A stretch of 64,000 nt of DNA from Roseovarius sp. THAF9 (lineage in GTDB: Bacteria > Pseudomonadota > Alphaproteobacteria > Rhodobacterales > Rhodobacteraceae), in NCBI RefSeq assembly GCF_009363715.1, contig NZ_CP045404.1, positions 1,456,001-1,520,000 on the forward strand, read 5' to 3'. Shown here piece after piece: positions 35,310 through 46,251 of the stretch. The translations under genes and the position numbers were made by a program. Position 1 is the first letter of the stretch. Every line of letters begins with the position of its first letter. Below the pieces are notes generated by a model. That model did no database searches and had not been told where the DNA came from. It saw nothing but the letters and a program-made list of their open reading frames with translations.

Positions 35310-35618
35310 GGCGGGCGTGGCGTGCTGCGGCGCGTTGAAACCCCTGTCGGGCGGGGTGACCGGGCGCAATTCGGCACGCATTGGTGCCGGCAATTCCGGC
35401 AAACGGAAATGTCGCGTCAATTTGCCCGGTGCAAGGACAGCGGCATCATTTCGATATACCGTGGTATTCAACGGGTTTAACCTGACCGATGCGGGCGGGA
35501 AAACGCGTGCCGCTTGGTTGACCCTGACCCGGGGCAAGGGTAAACCCTGACGAGTACTGTACGCCAATCTTATGCGCGGCCCGCCGGACGGTAAGGAAGC
35601 GCATGAAAGGAGCCACAC
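35310..35618. other. 309-bp gene-free region upstream of nuoA
   Basis: This region should hold the nuo promoter. A weak match is TTGACC (35518-35523), 17 bp, TAAACC (35541-35546). A 6-bp hairpin TGCCGG-CAATT-CCGGCA sits at 35385-35401. AAAGGA, the nuoA ribosome-binding site, is at 35605. A short open frame at 35317-35550 shows no signs of being real. No clear regulator site was seen. Confidence 0.5.
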
Positions 35619-36610
<992 letters not shown>

Positions 36611-36631
36611 GGCGCCTTTGGGGGATGCAAG

Positions 36632-37243
36632 ATGACTGAAGCGCTGACCGAACTTGGAACCCATATCGAAAGCCGTCGGCCCGATTGCGTGGCCGGATGG
36701 TCGGTGGATCATGGCGAGCTGAACGTGACCGTGGCCTTGAGCAGCATCAAGGGGCTGGTGGAGTTCCTGAAGACCGACCCGAACTGCCGTTTCTCGACCC
36801 TGGTGGACATCACGGCGGTGGATTACCCGGACCGGCCCAAGCGGTTCGACGTGGTCTACCATTTCCTGAGCATGTACCAGAACCAGCGCATCCGCCTGCG
36901 CGTCGCGGTGCGCGAAGAGGACATGGTGCCGTCGATCACCGATATCCATCCGTCGGCCAACTGGTTCGAGCGCGAGGTGTTCGACATGTATGGCGTGCTG
37001 TTCAGCGGTCATCCGGACCTGCGGCGCATCCTGACCGACTATGGCTTTCGCGGCTTCCCGCTGCGCAAGGATTTCCCGACCACGGGCTATACTGAAGTGC
37101 GCTATGACGAAGTGCAGAAGCGCGTGGTCTACGAGCCGGTGAGCCTGACGCAGGAATACCGGCAGTTCGATTTCATGAGCCCGTGGGAGGGTGCCGACTA
37201 CATCCTGCCGGGCGACGAGAAAACAGACGAGAAGGCCAAGTGA
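36632..37243 (+). CDS. nuoC: NADH-quinone oxidoreductase subunit C
   Basis: This 203-residue peripheral subunit corresponds to the mitochondrial 30-kDa chain. The family signature is the segment [15 protein letters not shown], followed by [19 protein letters not shown]. It is a separate gene from nuoD, unlike the fused form in E. coli. It starts 21 bp after nuoB. Confidence 0.96.
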   Translation: MTEALTELGTHIESRRPDCVAGWSVDHGELNVTVALSSIKGLVEFLKTDPNCRFSTLVDITAVDYPDRPKRFDVVYHFLSMYQNQRIRLRVAVREEDMVPSITDIHPSANWFEREVFDMYGVLFSGHPDLRRILTDYGFRGFPLRKDFPTTGYTEVRYDEVQKRVVYEPVSLTQEYRQFDFMSPWEGADYILPGDEKTDEKAK

Positions 37244-37270
37244 GCCGGGGCGGAACAGGGGGCGGCGGAC

Positions 37271-37438
37271 ATGTTCTGGGTGATACTGTTCATGGCGGCG
37301 TTCGTGGTCCCGTTCTGGAAGCTGCTGCCGGGCTACGGCATCGCCAGCGCCTGGGCGCTGGTGGCGATCTTTCCGCTGGGCGCGCTGGCGCTTTTGTACC
37401 TGATGGCGTTCGGCCCGCGCGCGGACGATAGAGGATAA
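37271..37438 (+). CDS. Small membrane protein between nuoC and nuoD
   Basis: A 55-residue frame with two predicted transmembrane helices: [20 protein letters not shown] and [20 protein letters not shown]. It starts 27 bp after nuoC with GGGGCGG upstream and stops 11 bp before nuoD, filling the gap exactly. No family known to me. Hydrophobicity and placement suggest a real gene, perhaps an accessory of complex I, but this is inference. Confidence 0.65.
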   Translation: MFWVILFMAAFVVPFWKLLPGYGIASAWALVAIFPLGALALLYLMAFGPRADDRG

Positions 37439-37449
37439 GGAGACCAAGG

Positions 37450-38688
37450 ATGATGGACGGCTCCAACACGATGACGAAGGGCTTTGCCGACGCCGAGACC
37501 GGCGAGCAGAAGATCCGCAACTTCAACATCAATTTCGGCCCGCAGCACCCGGCGGCGCACGGCGTGCTGCGCCTTGTGCTGGAGCTGGACGGCGAGATTG
37601 TGGAACGCTGCGATCCCCACATTGGCCTGCTGCATCGTGGCACCGAAAAGCTGATGGAAAGCCGGACGTACTTGCAGAACCTGCCCTATTTCGACCGGCT
37701 GGATTACGTGGCGCCGATGAACCAGGAGCACGCCTGGTGCTTGGCGATCGAGAAGCTGACCGGCGTCGAGGTGCCGCGTCGCGCGAGCCTGATCCGGGTG
37801 CTGTTTTCCGAGATCGGGCGGATCCTGAGCCACCTGCTGAACGTTACGACGCAGGCGATGGACGTCGGCGCGCTGACCCCGCCGCTGTGGGGCTTCGAGG
37901 AACGCGAGAAGCTGATGATCTTCTACGAGCGGGCCTGTGGAGCGCGGCTGCACGCGGCCTATTTCCGGCCCGGTGGCGTGCATCAGGACCTGCCGCCGGA
38001 ACTGCTGGACGATATCGAGACCTGGGCGCGGGAAGAGTTTCCGAAGTTCATGGACGATATCGACGGGCTGCTGACGGAGAACCGCATCTTCAAGCAGCGT
38101 AACGCCGATATCGGCGTCGTCAGCCAGCAGGAGGCGCTGGACTGGGGCTTTTCCGGCGTCATGGTCCGCGGCAGCGGGATGGCTTGGGACCTGCGCCGCG
38201 CACAGCCCTATGAATGCTATGACGAGTTCGACTTCCAGATCCCCGTCGGCAAGAACGGCGACTGCTATGACCGTTACCTGATCCGGATGGAAGAGATGCG
38301 CCAGTCGGCGTCGATCATGCTGCAGGCGATCGAGAAGCTGCGCGCGCCCGAGGGTCAGGGCGATATCCTGGCCCGCGGCAAGGTCACGCCGCCCAAGCGG
38401 GGCGAGATGAAGACCTCGATGGAGGCGCTGATCCATCACTTCAAGCTGTATACCGAAGGCTTCCACGTGCCCGAGGGCGAGGTTTACGCGGCTGTCGAGG
38501 CGCCCAAGGGCGAATTCGGCGTCTACCTGGTGTCGGACGGCACCAACAAGCCCTATCGCGCCAAGCTGCGCGCGCCGGGCTACCTGCATCTGCAGGCGAT
38601 GGACCATGTCGCGAGCGGGCACCAGCTGGCCGACGTGGCGGCGATCATCGGGACGATGGACGTGGTGTTCGGGGAGATCGACCGCTAG
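37450..38688 (+). CDS. nuoD: NADH-quinone oxidoreductase subunit D
   Basis: This 412-residue subunit corresponds to the 49-kDa chain that forms the quinone pocket with NuoB. It carries [19 protein letters not shown] and [16 protein letters not shown], and the C-terminus DVVFGEIDR that is nearly universal. AAGGA precedes the ATG at 37450; a second ATG follows at once. Length is typical. Confidence 0.97.
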   Translation: MMDGSNTMTKGFADAETGEQKIRNFNINFGPQHPAAHGVLRLVLELDGEIVERCDPHIGLLHRGTEKLMESRTYLQNLPYFDRLDYVAPMNQEHAWCLAIEKLTGVEVPRRASLIRVLFSEIGRILSHLLNVTTQAMDVGALTPPLWGFEEREKLMIFYERACGARLHAAYFRPGGVHQDLPPELLDDIETWAREEFPKFMDDIDGLLTENRIFKQRNADIGVVSQQEALDWGFSGVMVRGSGMAWDLRRAQPYECYDEFDFQIPVGKNGDCYDRYLIRMEEMRQSASIMLQAIEKLRAPEGQGDILARGKVTPPKRGEMKTSMEALIHHFKLYTEGFHVPEGEVYAAVEAPKGEFGVYLVSDGTNKPYRAKLRAPGYLHLQAMDHVASGHQLADVAAIIGTMDVVFGEIDR

Positions 38689-38763
38689 GCGGGATAACGG
38701 ATATTGACCCTGTAGAATAACAAGGCCGAAACAGGGGCGGCGAAGGTTCGGAGAGACGACAAA

Positions 38764-39054
38764 ATGAAGAACAAGATCGGTTTGATGGGCGCCATTGCGG
38801 CGATGGGGATCGTCGCAGGCTGTACCGCGCCGCCCGAGGGGACGGGCGAGCAGGACGTGGCCAAGTTCCAGGTCGCGGTGGCCAGCATCGGCTGCACCCT
38901 GAAGACCGAGGGAGATTACCTGCCGGTCGAATTGCAGACCGGCCTGACCCGCGAGCAATCGACCCAGATGGCCGCCTACATGGTGACAACCGAACGCGCC
39001 GTCCGCCTTGAGGGTGGCGGTATCAGAATGACGACAGGAGCGTGCGCAGCCTGA
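38764..39054 (+). CDS. Small lipoprotein between nuoD and nuoE
   Basis: This 96-residue protein has a lipobox VAGC (Cys20) after a hydrophobic stretch. The mature region contains [20 protein letters not shown] and one more Cys at TTGACAA. It lies 75 bp after nuoD, and its stop overlaps the nuoE start (TGATG), so the two are translationally coupled. No family recognised. It is one of several exported small proteins in the nuo operon. Confidence 0.65.
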   Translation: MKNKIGLMGAIAAMGIVAGCTAPPEGTGEQDVAKFQVAVASIGCTLKTEGDYLPVELQTGLTREQSTQMAAYMVTTERAVRLEGGGIRMTTGACAA

Positions 39055-40289
39055 TGCTGAGACGTCTACACAGAGAACAGCCCGAGAGCTTTGCCTTCAC
39101 GCCCGACAACCAGGCGTGGGCCGAGGCGCAGATCTCGAAATACCCGGAGGGGCGCCAGGCGAGTGCCATCATCCCGCTTTTGTGGCGCGCGCAGGAGCAG
39201 GAGGGGTGGCTGAGCCGTCCGGCGATCGAGCATATCGCCGAGATGCTGGAGATGGCGCATATCCGGGCGTTGGAAGTGGCGAGCTTCTACTTCATGTTCC
39301 AGCTGTCGCCGGTGGGCAGCGTGGCGCATTTCCAGATTTGCGGTACAACGTCCTGCATGATCTGCGGGGCCGAGGACCTGATCGGGGTGTGCCGCGAGAA
39401 GATCGCGGAGAAGCCGCATACCGTCAGCGCGGACGGCAAGTTCAGCTGGGAAGAGGTGGAGTGCCTTGGGGCCTGTGCCAACGCGCCGATGGCGCAGATC
39501 GGCAAGGATTACTACGAGGACCTGACCGCCGAGCGGTTTGCCGAGATGATCGACGAGTTCGCCGCCGGCAAGGTGCCGGTGCCGGGCCCGCAGAACGGGC
39601 GCTATGCGTCCGAGCCGCTGGCCGGGTTGACGACGCTGAAGGAATTCGATTCCGGTCATACGAAGTACAACGGCGCGGTTCAGCGCGCGGTGGATCTGGG
39701 TGACACGATCAAGCGGATCGACGGCAGCGAAGTGCCGCTGGTGGCGCCGTGGCGCGAGCATGGTGCGAACCATCAGCCCGCGCCGCCGGATGTGAAGCTG
39801 AACGAGTCGCCCGCGAATCCGGGCCTGAAAGCGCCGAAACCCGACCGCTCGGAAGGCCAGCCCGCCGATGATACCGGCGCGACCAAGGCCGAGGCGCCTG
39901 CCAAGAGCAAGGCCAACCCGGTGTCCAAGGACGAACCGGCTGGCGACGACAAGAGCGAGACGGCCAAGGCCAAGACGACCGCAGCGGCGGGCGAAGACGC
40001 GGGCACCAAGCCCCAGACGATGGACGCACCGCGCGAGGGCGGGGCGGATGACCTGAAGATGATCAAGGGCGTGGGGCCGAAGCTGGAACAGCTTCTGCAC
40101 TCCATGGGCTTTTACCATTTCGATCAGATTGCCGCATGGGGGCCGCAGGAAGTGGCCTGGGTGGATCAGAACCTGGAAGGGTTCAAGGGCCGTGTGAGCC
40201 GGGACGACTGGGTCGCCCAGGCGAAAACTCTGGCCGATGGCGGTACGACGGAATTTTCCAAGAAAGTCAAAAAGGGGGACGTCTACTAG
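39054..40289 (+). CDS. nuoE: NADH-quinone oxidoreductase subunit E with long C-terminal extension
   Basis: Residues 1-180 are a normal 24-kDa-type subunit with the N1a 2Fe-2S ligands Cys96, Cys101 (CGTTSC), Cys137 and Cys141 (CLGAC). A further ~230 residues follow: an Ala/Lys/Asp-rich linker and a C-terminal domain with [20 protein letters not shown], a helix-hairpin-helix-like segment seen in some Rhodobacterales proteins. The total of 411 residues is more than twice the usual 160-240. The last ~95 residues are nearly repeated in the next gene. The start is the ATG overlapping the lipoprotein stop. Confidence 0.95.
   Translation: MLRRLHREQPESFAFTPDNQAWAEAQISKYPEGRQASAIIPLLWRAQEQEGWLSRPAIEHIAEMLEMAHIRALEVASFYFMFQLSPVGSVAHFQICGTTSCMICGAEDLIGVCREKIAEKPHTVSADGKFSWEEVECLGACANAPMAQIGKDYYEDLTAERFAEMIDEFAAGKVPVPGPQNGRYASEPLAGLTTLKEFDSGHTKYNGAVQRAVDLGDTIKRIDGSEVPLVAPWREHGANHQPAPPDVKLNESPANPGLKAPKPDRSEGQPADDTGATKAEAPAKSKANPVSKDEPAGDDKSETAKAKTTAAAGEDAGTKPQTMDAPREGGADDLKMIKGVGPKLEQLLHSMGFYHFDQIAAWGPQEVAWVDQNLEGFKGRVSRDDWVAQAKTLADGGTTEFSKKVKKGDVY
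40002..40286 (+). repeat. Duplicated 95-codon block, copy 1 (end of nuoE)
   Basis: Codes for GTKPQT... to KKGDVY. By hand alignment about 72 of 95 residues match the block at 40991-41275. The DNA is also closely similar, for example GGGCTTTTACCATTTCGA in both. Confidence 0.85.
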
Positions 40290-40318
40290 ACGATCTTCAC
40301 GCCACAGGGAGTTGAGCC

Positions 40319-41278
40319 ATGTTCGATGATATACTGAAGTCACAGTGCAAGCTGGTATGCTTGGGTGTCGGTGTTGTAGCGGGGATCATCGCGATCTACG
40401 CTGCAATCGGCAAAGTCGGGATCTTCGCGGCGCTTCTGCTGGGGCTTGCGATGGGCGTGTTCATGGCGTTGGTTCTGTTGCAGATCTTCTGCACCGGCGA
40501 TAACGCGGACCTGGGGCAGTTGGGGGAGATGCCCGAGGGAAGTGCGGCGGCGGCATCGTCTGGTGGCAAGCCCTCCGGCCCGCCCAAGGCGAATGCACCG
40601 AAGGACCGGGGAACGCCCGCGCCGAATGCGCCCGTGCCCAACCCGCCCAAGCCGAACCCGCCGGTGGGGACCGAGCCCGAGCCGATCCTGCCGAACAAGG
40701 CAGACCCGTTGAACGCACGGACGGGCATGGGCACAACAGCCGCGGCGGCAAGCACCAGTGCCGCGGCGGCGGGCACCGACAAGGTCGCCATGCGGGCCGA
40801 GACGCATTCGGGCGGCAATGACGCGGCCACGGCGCAGGACCCGACATTTACCTCGGCCTCGACGGATGCAGAAGCGGGGGCCCAGGTGGCGCCGGCGAGC
40901 GATGATAAGCCCAAGGCGAAGAAAGCGGCGACCAAGCCCAAGAAATCCGCGGCCAAGGCCAAGAAGGCCGATGTCGTCGAAGAAGATGTGGGCACCAAGC
41001 CCGAGGTGCTGAGTGGTCCGCGCGGCGGCAGCGCCGACAACCTGAAGGAAATCAAGGGCGTCGGGCCCAAGCTGGAAGGCGTGCTGCACAAAATGGGCTT
41101 TTACCATTTCGACCAGATCGCCAGCTGGACGGACGAGGAAGTGGCCTGGGTCGATCAGAACCTTGAAGGGTTCAAGGGCCGGGTCAGCCGGGACAACTGG
41201 ATCGAACAGGCCAAGACCCTGGCCGCGGGTGGCGAGACCGAGTTCTCGAAGCGCGTGGACAAGGGCGATGTTTACTGA
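40319..41278 (+). CDS. Membrane-anchored protein sharing the NuoE C-terminal domain
   Basis: This 319-residue protein has an N-terminal membrane region (residues ~12-60, two hydrophobic helices), a ~170-residue linker rich in Pro, Ala, Lys and Asn with no visible fold, and a C-terminal ~95-residue domain nearly identical to the end of NuoE ([20 protein letters not shown]). It has no iron-sulfur motif. It lies 29 bp after nuoE. The layout suggests a membrane tether or assembly factor that pairs with the NuoE extension; that role is my inference. Confidence 0.85.
   Translation: MFDDILKSQCKLVCLGVGVVAGIIAIYAAIGKVGIFAALLLGLAMGVFMALVLLQIFCTGDNADLGQLGEMPEGSAAAASSGGKPSGPPKANAPKDRGTPAPNAPVPNPPKPNPPVGTEPEPILPNKADPLNARTGMGTTAAAASTSAAAAGTDKVAMRAETHSGGNDAATAQDPTFTSASTDAEAGAQVAPASDDKPKAKKAATKPKKSAAKAKKADVVEEDVGTKPEVLSGPRGGSADNLKEIKGVGPKLEGVLHKMGFYHFDQIASWTDEEVAWVDQNLEGFKGRVSRDNWIEQAKTLAAGGETEFSKRVDKGDVY
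40991..41275 (+). repeat. Duplicated 95-codon block, copy 2
   Basis: Second copy of the NuoE C-terminal block, 989 bp after the first in the same direction and reading frame. Confidence 0.85.
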
Positions 41279-41291
41279 ATGAGCGAGGCGC

Positions 41292-41504
41292 ATGAGCAAA
41301 CGCGACCAAGTGCCGAAAAAGGGCCGACGCGCCGGGCTGGTGATTGCCGGCACGGGCGTGTTCTGGGTGCTGGTCACCCTGATCGGCGAGAAGGAGGGGT
41401 TCAGCACCGAGTTGCGCCTCGCCTTCGACCTTGTGGCGCTGGCGGGGTTTTTGTTCGCCTTCTGGCTCATCTATCAAATCTGGCGCGACAGCCGGGGAAA
41501 CTAG
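41292..41504 (+). CDS. DUF5337-like small membrane protein
   Basis: This 70-residue protein has two transmembrane helices ([18 protein letters not shown] and [16 protein letters not shown]) flanked by basic residues. I associate this shape and position with DUF5337, found in Rhodobacterales nuo operons. It begins 13 bp after the membrane-anchored domain protein and ends 10 bp before nuoF. Role unknown. Confidence 0.8.
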   Translation: MSKRDQVPKKGRRAGLVIAGTGVFWVLVTLIGEKEGFSTELRLAFDLVALAGFLFAFWLIYQIWRDSRGN

Positions 41505-41514
41505 GGGTTATCTG

Positions 41515-42810
41515 ATGCTGGACGATCAGGATCGTATCTTTACCAATCTCTACGGGATGCACGACCGCAGCCTGAAGGGCGCGCAGGCGCGTGGCCATTG
41601 GGACGGGACCAAGACCATCCTTGAGAACGGGCGCGAGTGGATCGTCGAACAGATGAAGGCCAGCGGGCTGCGCGGCCGGGGCGGCGCAGGTTTTCCCACG
41701 GGGCTCAAGTGGTCGTTCATGCCCAAGGAAAGCGACGGGCGGCCTGCCTACCTTGTGGTCAATGCCGACGAATCCGAGCCCGGCACCTGCAAGGACCGCG
41801 AGATCATGCGGCACGATCCGCATACGCTGGTCGAAGGGTGCCTGATCGCCAGCTACGCGATGCAGGCCCACGCCTGTTACATCTATATCCGCGGTGAATA
41901 CATCCGCGAGAAGGAGGCGCTTCAGGCGGCCATCGACGAGGCCTACGAGGCCGGGCTGATCGGCAAGAACGCCTGCAAGTCGGGCTATGATTTCGATCTG
42001 TACCTCGCGCATGGCGCGGGGGCGTATATCTGCGGCGAGGAAACCGCGCTGCTGGAAAGCCTGGAAGGCAAGAAGGGGATGCCCCGGATGAAGCCGCCGT
42101 TTCCGGCGGGCGCCGGGCTTTACGGCTGCCCCACGACGGTGAACAACGTGGAAAGCATCGCGGTGGTGCCGACCATCCTGCGGCGCGGGGCCGACTGGTT
42201 CGCGAGCTTCGGGCGGCCCAACAACGCGGGCACCAAGATTTTTGCCGTGTCGGGCCACGTGAACAACCCCTGCGTGGTCGAGGACGCGATGTCGATCAGC
42301 TTTGAAGAGTTGATCGACAAGCATTGCGGCGGCATCAGAGGCGGGTGGGACAACCTGAAAGCGGTGATCCCCGGTGGCTCGTCGGTGCCGTGTGTGCGCG
42401 GCGAGAACATGAAGGACGCGATCATGGATTTCGACGCGCTGCGCGAGGTCGGGTCGAGCCTGGGGACCGCGGCGGTGATCGTGATGGACAAGAACACGGA
42501 CATCATCAAGGCGATCTGGCGGCTGTCGAAATTCTACAAGCACGAAAGCTGTGGGCAATGCACGCCCTGCCGCGAGGGCACGGGCTGGATGATGCGGGTG
42601 ATGGACCGGCTGGTGCGTGGCGAGGCGGAGGTCGAGGAGATCGACATGCTGTTCGACGTCACCAAGCAGGTCGAGGGGCATACGATCTGTGCGCTGGGCG
42701 ATGCGGCGGCCTGGCCGATCCAGGGTCTGATCCGCAACTTCCGCGACGAGATCGAGGACCGGATCAAGGCGCAGCGCACCGGCAAGGTGTCTGCGGTGGC
42801 GGCGGAGTAA
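41515..42810 (+). CDS. nuoF: NADH-quinone oxidoreductase subunit F
   Basis: This 431-residue subunit binds NADH and FMN and holds cluster N3. The FMN/NADH site is [19 protein letters not shown], followed by [20 protein letters not shown] and [19 protein letters not shown]. The 4Fe-4S ligands lie in [15 protein letters not shown] with a further Cys at TICALGD. The ATG at 41515 has AGGGG upstream; the frame is open earlier but overlaps the DUF5337 gene. Confidence 0.97.
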   Translation: MLDDQDRIFTNLYGMHDRSLKGAQARGHWDGTKTILENGREWIVEQMKASGLRGRGGAGFPTGLKWSFMPKESDGRPAYLVVNADESEPGTCKDREIMRHDPHTLVEGCLIASYAMQAHACYIYIRGEYIREKEALQAAIDEAYEAGLIGKNACKSGYDFDLYLAHGAGAYICGEETALLESLEGKKGMPRMKPPFPAGAGLYGCPTTVNNVESIAVVPTILRRGADWFASFGRPNNAGTKIFAVSGHVNNPCVVEDAMSISFEELIDKHCGGIRGGWDNLKAVIPGGSSVPCVRGENMKDAIMDFDALREVGSSLGTAAVIVMDKNTDIIKAIWRLSKFYKHESCGQCTPCREGTGWMMRVMDRLVRGEAEVEEIDMLFDVTKQVEGHTICALGDAAAWPIQGLIRNFRDEIEDRIKAQRTGKVSAVAAE

Positions 42811-42817
42811 GCGACCG

Positions 42818-43315
42818 ATGCCCGGGACACGTCATCTGGCACAACTCAATATCGGTCGGCTTGTGGCGCCTACCGATGACCCGCGCGTGGCAGAGTTCAT
42901 GGCGGCGCTCGACCGGATCAACGGCATGGGCAAGCGGATGCCGGGCTTCGTGTGGATGATGGAAGGCTCGGGCGAGCCTGGGACGGGCAACACGGAGAAC
43001 AGCATCGGCGGCGACCCGCAGTTCGTGGCCAACCTGACCGTCTGGGACGACGTGGAAAGCCTGGAGAATTTCGTCTGGAACACCGTGCACCGGCAGTTCT
43101 ATGAGCGCCGGGCCGAGTGGTTCGAGGTGATGGGCGAGATGCATTTCGTCATGTGGTGGGTGCCGGAGGGGCATCGACCGACATTGGATGAGGGGTTGGA
43201 ACGGCTGGAGCGCCTGAAGGCGGACGGCGACAGTGACCATGCCTTTGGCTGGGCCCACGTGAAAGAGGCCCGGCTGTGGCGGACCCGCGGCTGCGCGCCC
43301 GTGGCGGCGGAATGA
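42818..43315 (+). CDS. DUF3291-type protein
   Basis: This 165-residue soluble protein resembles the DUF3291 family, an alpha-beta barrel of the antibiotic biosynthesis monooxygenase kind: HLAQLNIGRLVAP at the start, VWDDVESLENFVWNTVHRQFY, and EMHFVMWWVPEGHRPTLDEG. The catalytic function of the family is unknown. It starts 7 bp after nuoF in the same operon. Confidence 0.8.
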   Translation: MPGTRHLAQLNIGRLVAPTDDPRVAEFMAALDRINGMGKRMPGFVWMMEGSGEPGTGNTENSIGGDPQFVANLTVWDDVESLENFVWNTVHRQFYERRAEWFEVMGEMHFVMWWVPEGHRPTLDEGLERLERLKADGDSDHAFGWAHVKEARLWRTRGCAPVAAE

Positions 43316-43346
43316 CAAGAATGGAAGACCAGAGAGCGTGACCAGG

Positions 43347-43700
43347 ATGACGACGATAAAAGGCGGGGCGCGGGCCCTTGTGCTGGTTCTGATGGCCGGC
43401 GCGATGGTGGCGGGGTGTACCCGGACCACGGAGCGGATCACGTTCAACGGGGTGTTCTACAAGCAGAAGTCCAAGGCGGCCTCGCGCGATAACCGCGAGC
43501 GGTTCGTCGTGACGGTGCCGCGGGTCGATCGCGGCTATGACGGGGCGCTGGCGGCAGGCGCCTATGAGGGCAAGCGGTACTGCGTTCAGAATTTCGGCAC
43601 CTCGGAGGTGGAGTGGTATATCAGCCCGCTGGCGCCACGCGGCACGGTGCAGCCCGACGGCAACAAGCTGACCTTCACGGGGAAATGCGTTCTGTGGTGA
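43347..43700 (+). CDS. Small lipoprotein in the nuo operon
   Basis: This 117-residue protein has a lipobox VAGC at residue 24 and a small mature domain with RITFNGVFYKQKSKAASRDN, two further Cys (YCVQNF, KCVLW). I chose the ATG at 43347; an in-frame GTG at 43338 is also possible. It lies between the DUF3291 and DUF5333 genes. No family known to me. Confidence 0.6.
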   Translation: MTTIKGGARALVLVLMAGAMVAGCTRTTERITFNGVFYKQKSKAASRDNRERFVVTVPRVDRGYDGALAAGAYEGKRYCVQNFGTSEVEWYISPLAPRGTVQPDGNKLTFTGKCVLW

Positions 43701-43730
43701 AATCATCTTTCATATCAACGGCATGGGCCG

Positions 43731-43794
43731 GCTGTTATTGCATAACAGCGCCGCTGGGGACCATCTGCGCAGCAGATGGCGCGGCGGATGGTCC
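43731..43794 (+). promoter_or_regulatory. Cluster of perfect hairpins upstream of the DUF5333 gene
   Basis: GCTGTTAT-TGC-ATAACAGC (43731-43749) is followed by CCATCTGC-GCA-GCAGATGG (43761-43779). GGACCATC (43758-43765) can instead pair with GATGGTCC (43787-43794), which would disrupt the second hairpin. The layout resembles a mid-operon switch or processing site. Confidence 0.5.
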
Positions 43795-43821
43795 GGGCGC
43801 CCTTGTGAGAGGAAGACAGAT

Positions 43822-44235
43822 ATGAAACGAGTATCGAGCAAGATCGTGGGTCTGGCCTTTGGCGCGGCCGTGACGGCGGCGGCGCTGCCTGCGCAGGCGG
43901 GATTGAAGGACGAGGCCGGGATCAACCAGGGGCTTTTGTACCTTGCGGCAGCCGACAAGATCCGCCGCGAGTGTGGCAGCATCGGCGGGCGGCTTTTCCG
44001 GGCGCAGTCCTATGCCAATGCGCTGAAGAAGGCGGCGGCGGAGCGCGGCTACAGCGAGGCCGAGATCGACGCGTATATCAACAACGACGCCAACAAGGCG
44101 GCCATGCGCGAGCGGCGCAACGCGTATTTCAAATCGAAAGGGGCCAGCAACCTTGACCCCGCAAGCCTGTGTGTTCTGGGCCAAGCCGAGATGGCGAATG
44201 GCAGCCAGATCGGGCAGCTTCTGAGAGCAAAGTGA
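43822..44235 (+). CDS. DUF5333-type exported protein
   Basis: This 137-residue protein has a signal peptide (residues 1-25, ending PAQAG) and a helical mature domain: LKDEAGINQGLLYLAAADKIRR, two Cys, and ERRNAYFKSKGASNLDPASL. This matches my memory of DUF5333, a Rhodobacterales family. It starts 122 bp after the previous gene and ends 6 bp before nuoG. Confidence 0.78.
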   Translation: MKRVSSKIVGLAFGAAVTAAALPAQAGLKDEAGINQGLLYLAAADKIRRECGSIGGRLFRAQSYANALKKAAAERGYSEAEIDAYINNDANKAAMRERRNAYFKSKGASNLDPASLCVLGQAEMANGSQIGQLLRAK

Positions 44236-44241
44236 GAGCTA

Positions 44242-46251
44242 ATGTCTGACCTTCGCAAAATCATCATCGACGATCAGGAAGTGGAAGTGGACGGGGCGAT
44301 GACCCTGATCCAGGCCTGCGAGCAGGTGGGGATCGAGATCCCGCGGTTCTGCTACCACGAGCGGCTGTCGATCGCGGGCAATTGCCGGATGTGTCTTGTG
44401 GAGGTGGTTGGCGGGCCGCCGAAACCGGCGGCCAGCTGCGCCATGCAGGTGCGCGATCTGCGGCCCGGCCCCGAGGGCCAGCCGCCGGTCGTGCGCACCA
44501 ACAGCCCGATGGTCAAGAAGGCGCGCGAAGGCGTAATGGAGTTCCTGCTGATCAACCACCCGCTGGACTGCCCGATCTGCGACCAGGGCGGCGAGTGTGA
44601 TTTGCAAGACCAGGCAATGGCTTATGGCGTGGACTTCAGCCGTTATCGCGAGCCCAAACGCGCGACCGAGGACCTGAATCTTGGCCCGCTGGTGGAAACC
44701 CACATGACGCGCTGCATTTCCTGCACCCGCTGCGTGCGTTTCACCACCGAGGTGGCGGGGATCAACCAGATGGGCCAGACCGGTCGGGGCGAGGATGCCG
44801 AGATCACCGCCTATCTGGGCGAGACGCTGGACAGCAACATGCAGGGCAACATCATCGACCTGTGCCCGGTGGGGGCGCTGGTCAGCAAGCCTTATGCGTT
44901 CACGGCCCGTCCGTGGGAGTTGAGCAAGACGGAAACCATCGACGTGATGGATGCGCTGGGGTCCAACATCCGTGTGGATACCAAGGGTCGCGAAGTGATG
45001 CGCATCCTGCCGCGCAACCATGACGGCGTGAACGAGGAATGGATTTCGGACAAGACGCGGTTCGTCTGGGACGGGCTGCGCCGCCAGCGGCTGGACAGGC
45101 CGTACATCCGCGAGAACGGCAAGTTGCGCCCGGCCACTTGGCCCGAGGCGCTGGGCAAGGCCGCCGAAGCCGTGAAAGGCAAGACCGTCGCGGGCCTCGT
45201 GGGAGACTTGGTTCCGATGGAGGCCGCATTCGCGCTGAAACAACTGGTCGAGGGCCAGGGCGGGCGCGTGGAATGCCGCACCGACGGCGCTCATCTGGTG
45301 CCGGGCAACCGCTCGGCCTATGTCGGCACGGCGCGAGTCGAGGAGATCGACACGGCGAAGAAGATCGTCCTGATCGGCACGGACCCGGGCAACGAGTCGC
45401 CGGTGCTGAACGCGCGCATCCGCAAGGCGTGGCTGCGCGGGGCCGAGGTGGTTCATGCCGGGCAACCGGCGGAGCTGACCTATGACGCGACCGAGATGGG
45501 GCAGCGCAACCGGGTGCTGCCGCAGCTGCTGTCGGACGCCAAGGAAACGGAAGACGCCATCGTAATCATCGGGCAGGGCGCGTTGATCGGGGACGGCGGG
45601 CCAGCGGCGCTGAGCACGGCGATGCAGCTTACCGAAAAAATGGGCGGCAAGATGCTGGTATTGCACACCGCCGCCGCGCGCGTGGGAGCGATGGATGCCG
45701 GTTGTGTGACCGAGGGCGGGATCACCGCCGCGCTGGATGGTGCGGACGTGATCTATAACCTTGGCGCCGACGAGATCGAAATCGCGGAGGGTCCGCTGGT
45801 GATCTACCAGGGCAGCCACGGCGACCGGGGCGCGCATCGCGCCGACATCATCCTGCCCGCCGCAGCCTATCCCGAGGAACAGGGCGTCTTCGTGAACACC
45901 GAAGGGCGTCCGCAACTGGCGCTGCGCGCCGGGCACCCGCCGGGCGAAGCCAAGGAGAACTGGGCGATCCTGCGGGCGCTGTCGGGCGAGATGGGCGCGG
46001 TGCTGCCATTTGACAGCCTAGCGCAGTTGCGCCGCGCACTGATCGAGGAAGTACCGCATGTCGCACAGATCGACGCGGTGCCGGAAAATGACTGGACCAT
46101 GGTGGACAAGATCGAGCCGTCTGCGGGTTCCATCGGGGCCGCCTTGGGCGATCACTATCTGACAAACCCGATCGCCCGGGCCAGCGCGCTGATGGCGGAG
46201 TTGAGCGCCAACGCCAAGGACCGCCGCGAAAAGCCGGTGGCCGCGGAATGA
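44242..46251 (+). CDS. nuoG: NADH-quinone oxidoreductase subunit G
   Basis: This 669-residue subunit carries several iron-sulfur clusters. The N-terminal 2Fe-2S site is [19 protein letters not shown]. Further sites are in [20 protein letters not shown] and [20 protein letters not shown], and IDLCPVGAL. The rest has a degenerate molybdopterin-oxidoreductase fold. AGCTA separates it from the DUF5333 gene. The stop overlaps the next gene by 4 bases (ATGA). Confidence 0.96.
   Translation: MSDLRKIIIDDQEVEVDGAMTLIQACEQVGIEIPRFCYHERLSIAGNCRMCLVEVVGGPPKPAASCAMQVRDLRPGPEGQPPVVRTNSPMVKKAREGVMEFLLINHPLDCPICDQGGECDLQDQAMAYGVDFSRYREPKRATEDLNLGPLVETHMTRCISCTRCVRFTTEVAGINQMGQTGRGEDAEITAYLGETLDSNMQGNIIDLCPVGALVSKPYAFTARPWELSKTETIDVMDALGSNIRVDTKGREVMRILPRNHDGVNEEWISDKTRFVWDGLRRQRLDRPYIRENGKLRPATWPEALGKAAEAVKGKTVAGLVGDLVPMEAAFALKQLVEGQGGRVECRTDGAHLVPGNRSAYVGTARVEEIDTAKKIVLIGTDPGNESPVLNARIRKAWLRGAEVVHAGQPAELTYDATEMGQRNRVLPQLLSDAKETEDAIVIIGQGALIGDGGPAALSTAMQLTEKMGGKMLVLHTAAARVGAMDAGCVTEGGITAALDGADVIYNLGADEIEIAEGPLVIYQGSHGDRGAHRADIILPAAAYPEEQGVFVNTEGRPQLALRAGHPPGEAKENWAILRALSGEMGAVLPFDSLAQLRRALIEEVPHVAQIDAVPENDWTMVDKIEPSAGSIGAALGDHYLTNPIARASALMAELSANAKDRREKPVAAE

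Noticed and set aside
35422..35460. TTGCCC and TATACC as a nuo promoter
   Set aside because: Spacing of about 25 bp is too long for a sigma-70 promoter.
35317..35550. Short plus-strand frame of 77 codons upstream of nuoA
   Set aside because: No ribosome-binding site, no hydrophobic or conserved segment; the region is better explained as the nuo leader.
44239..45936. Minus-strand open frame of 565 codons opposite nuoG
   Set aside because: It is the antisense of a certain gene and has shadow-type composition.
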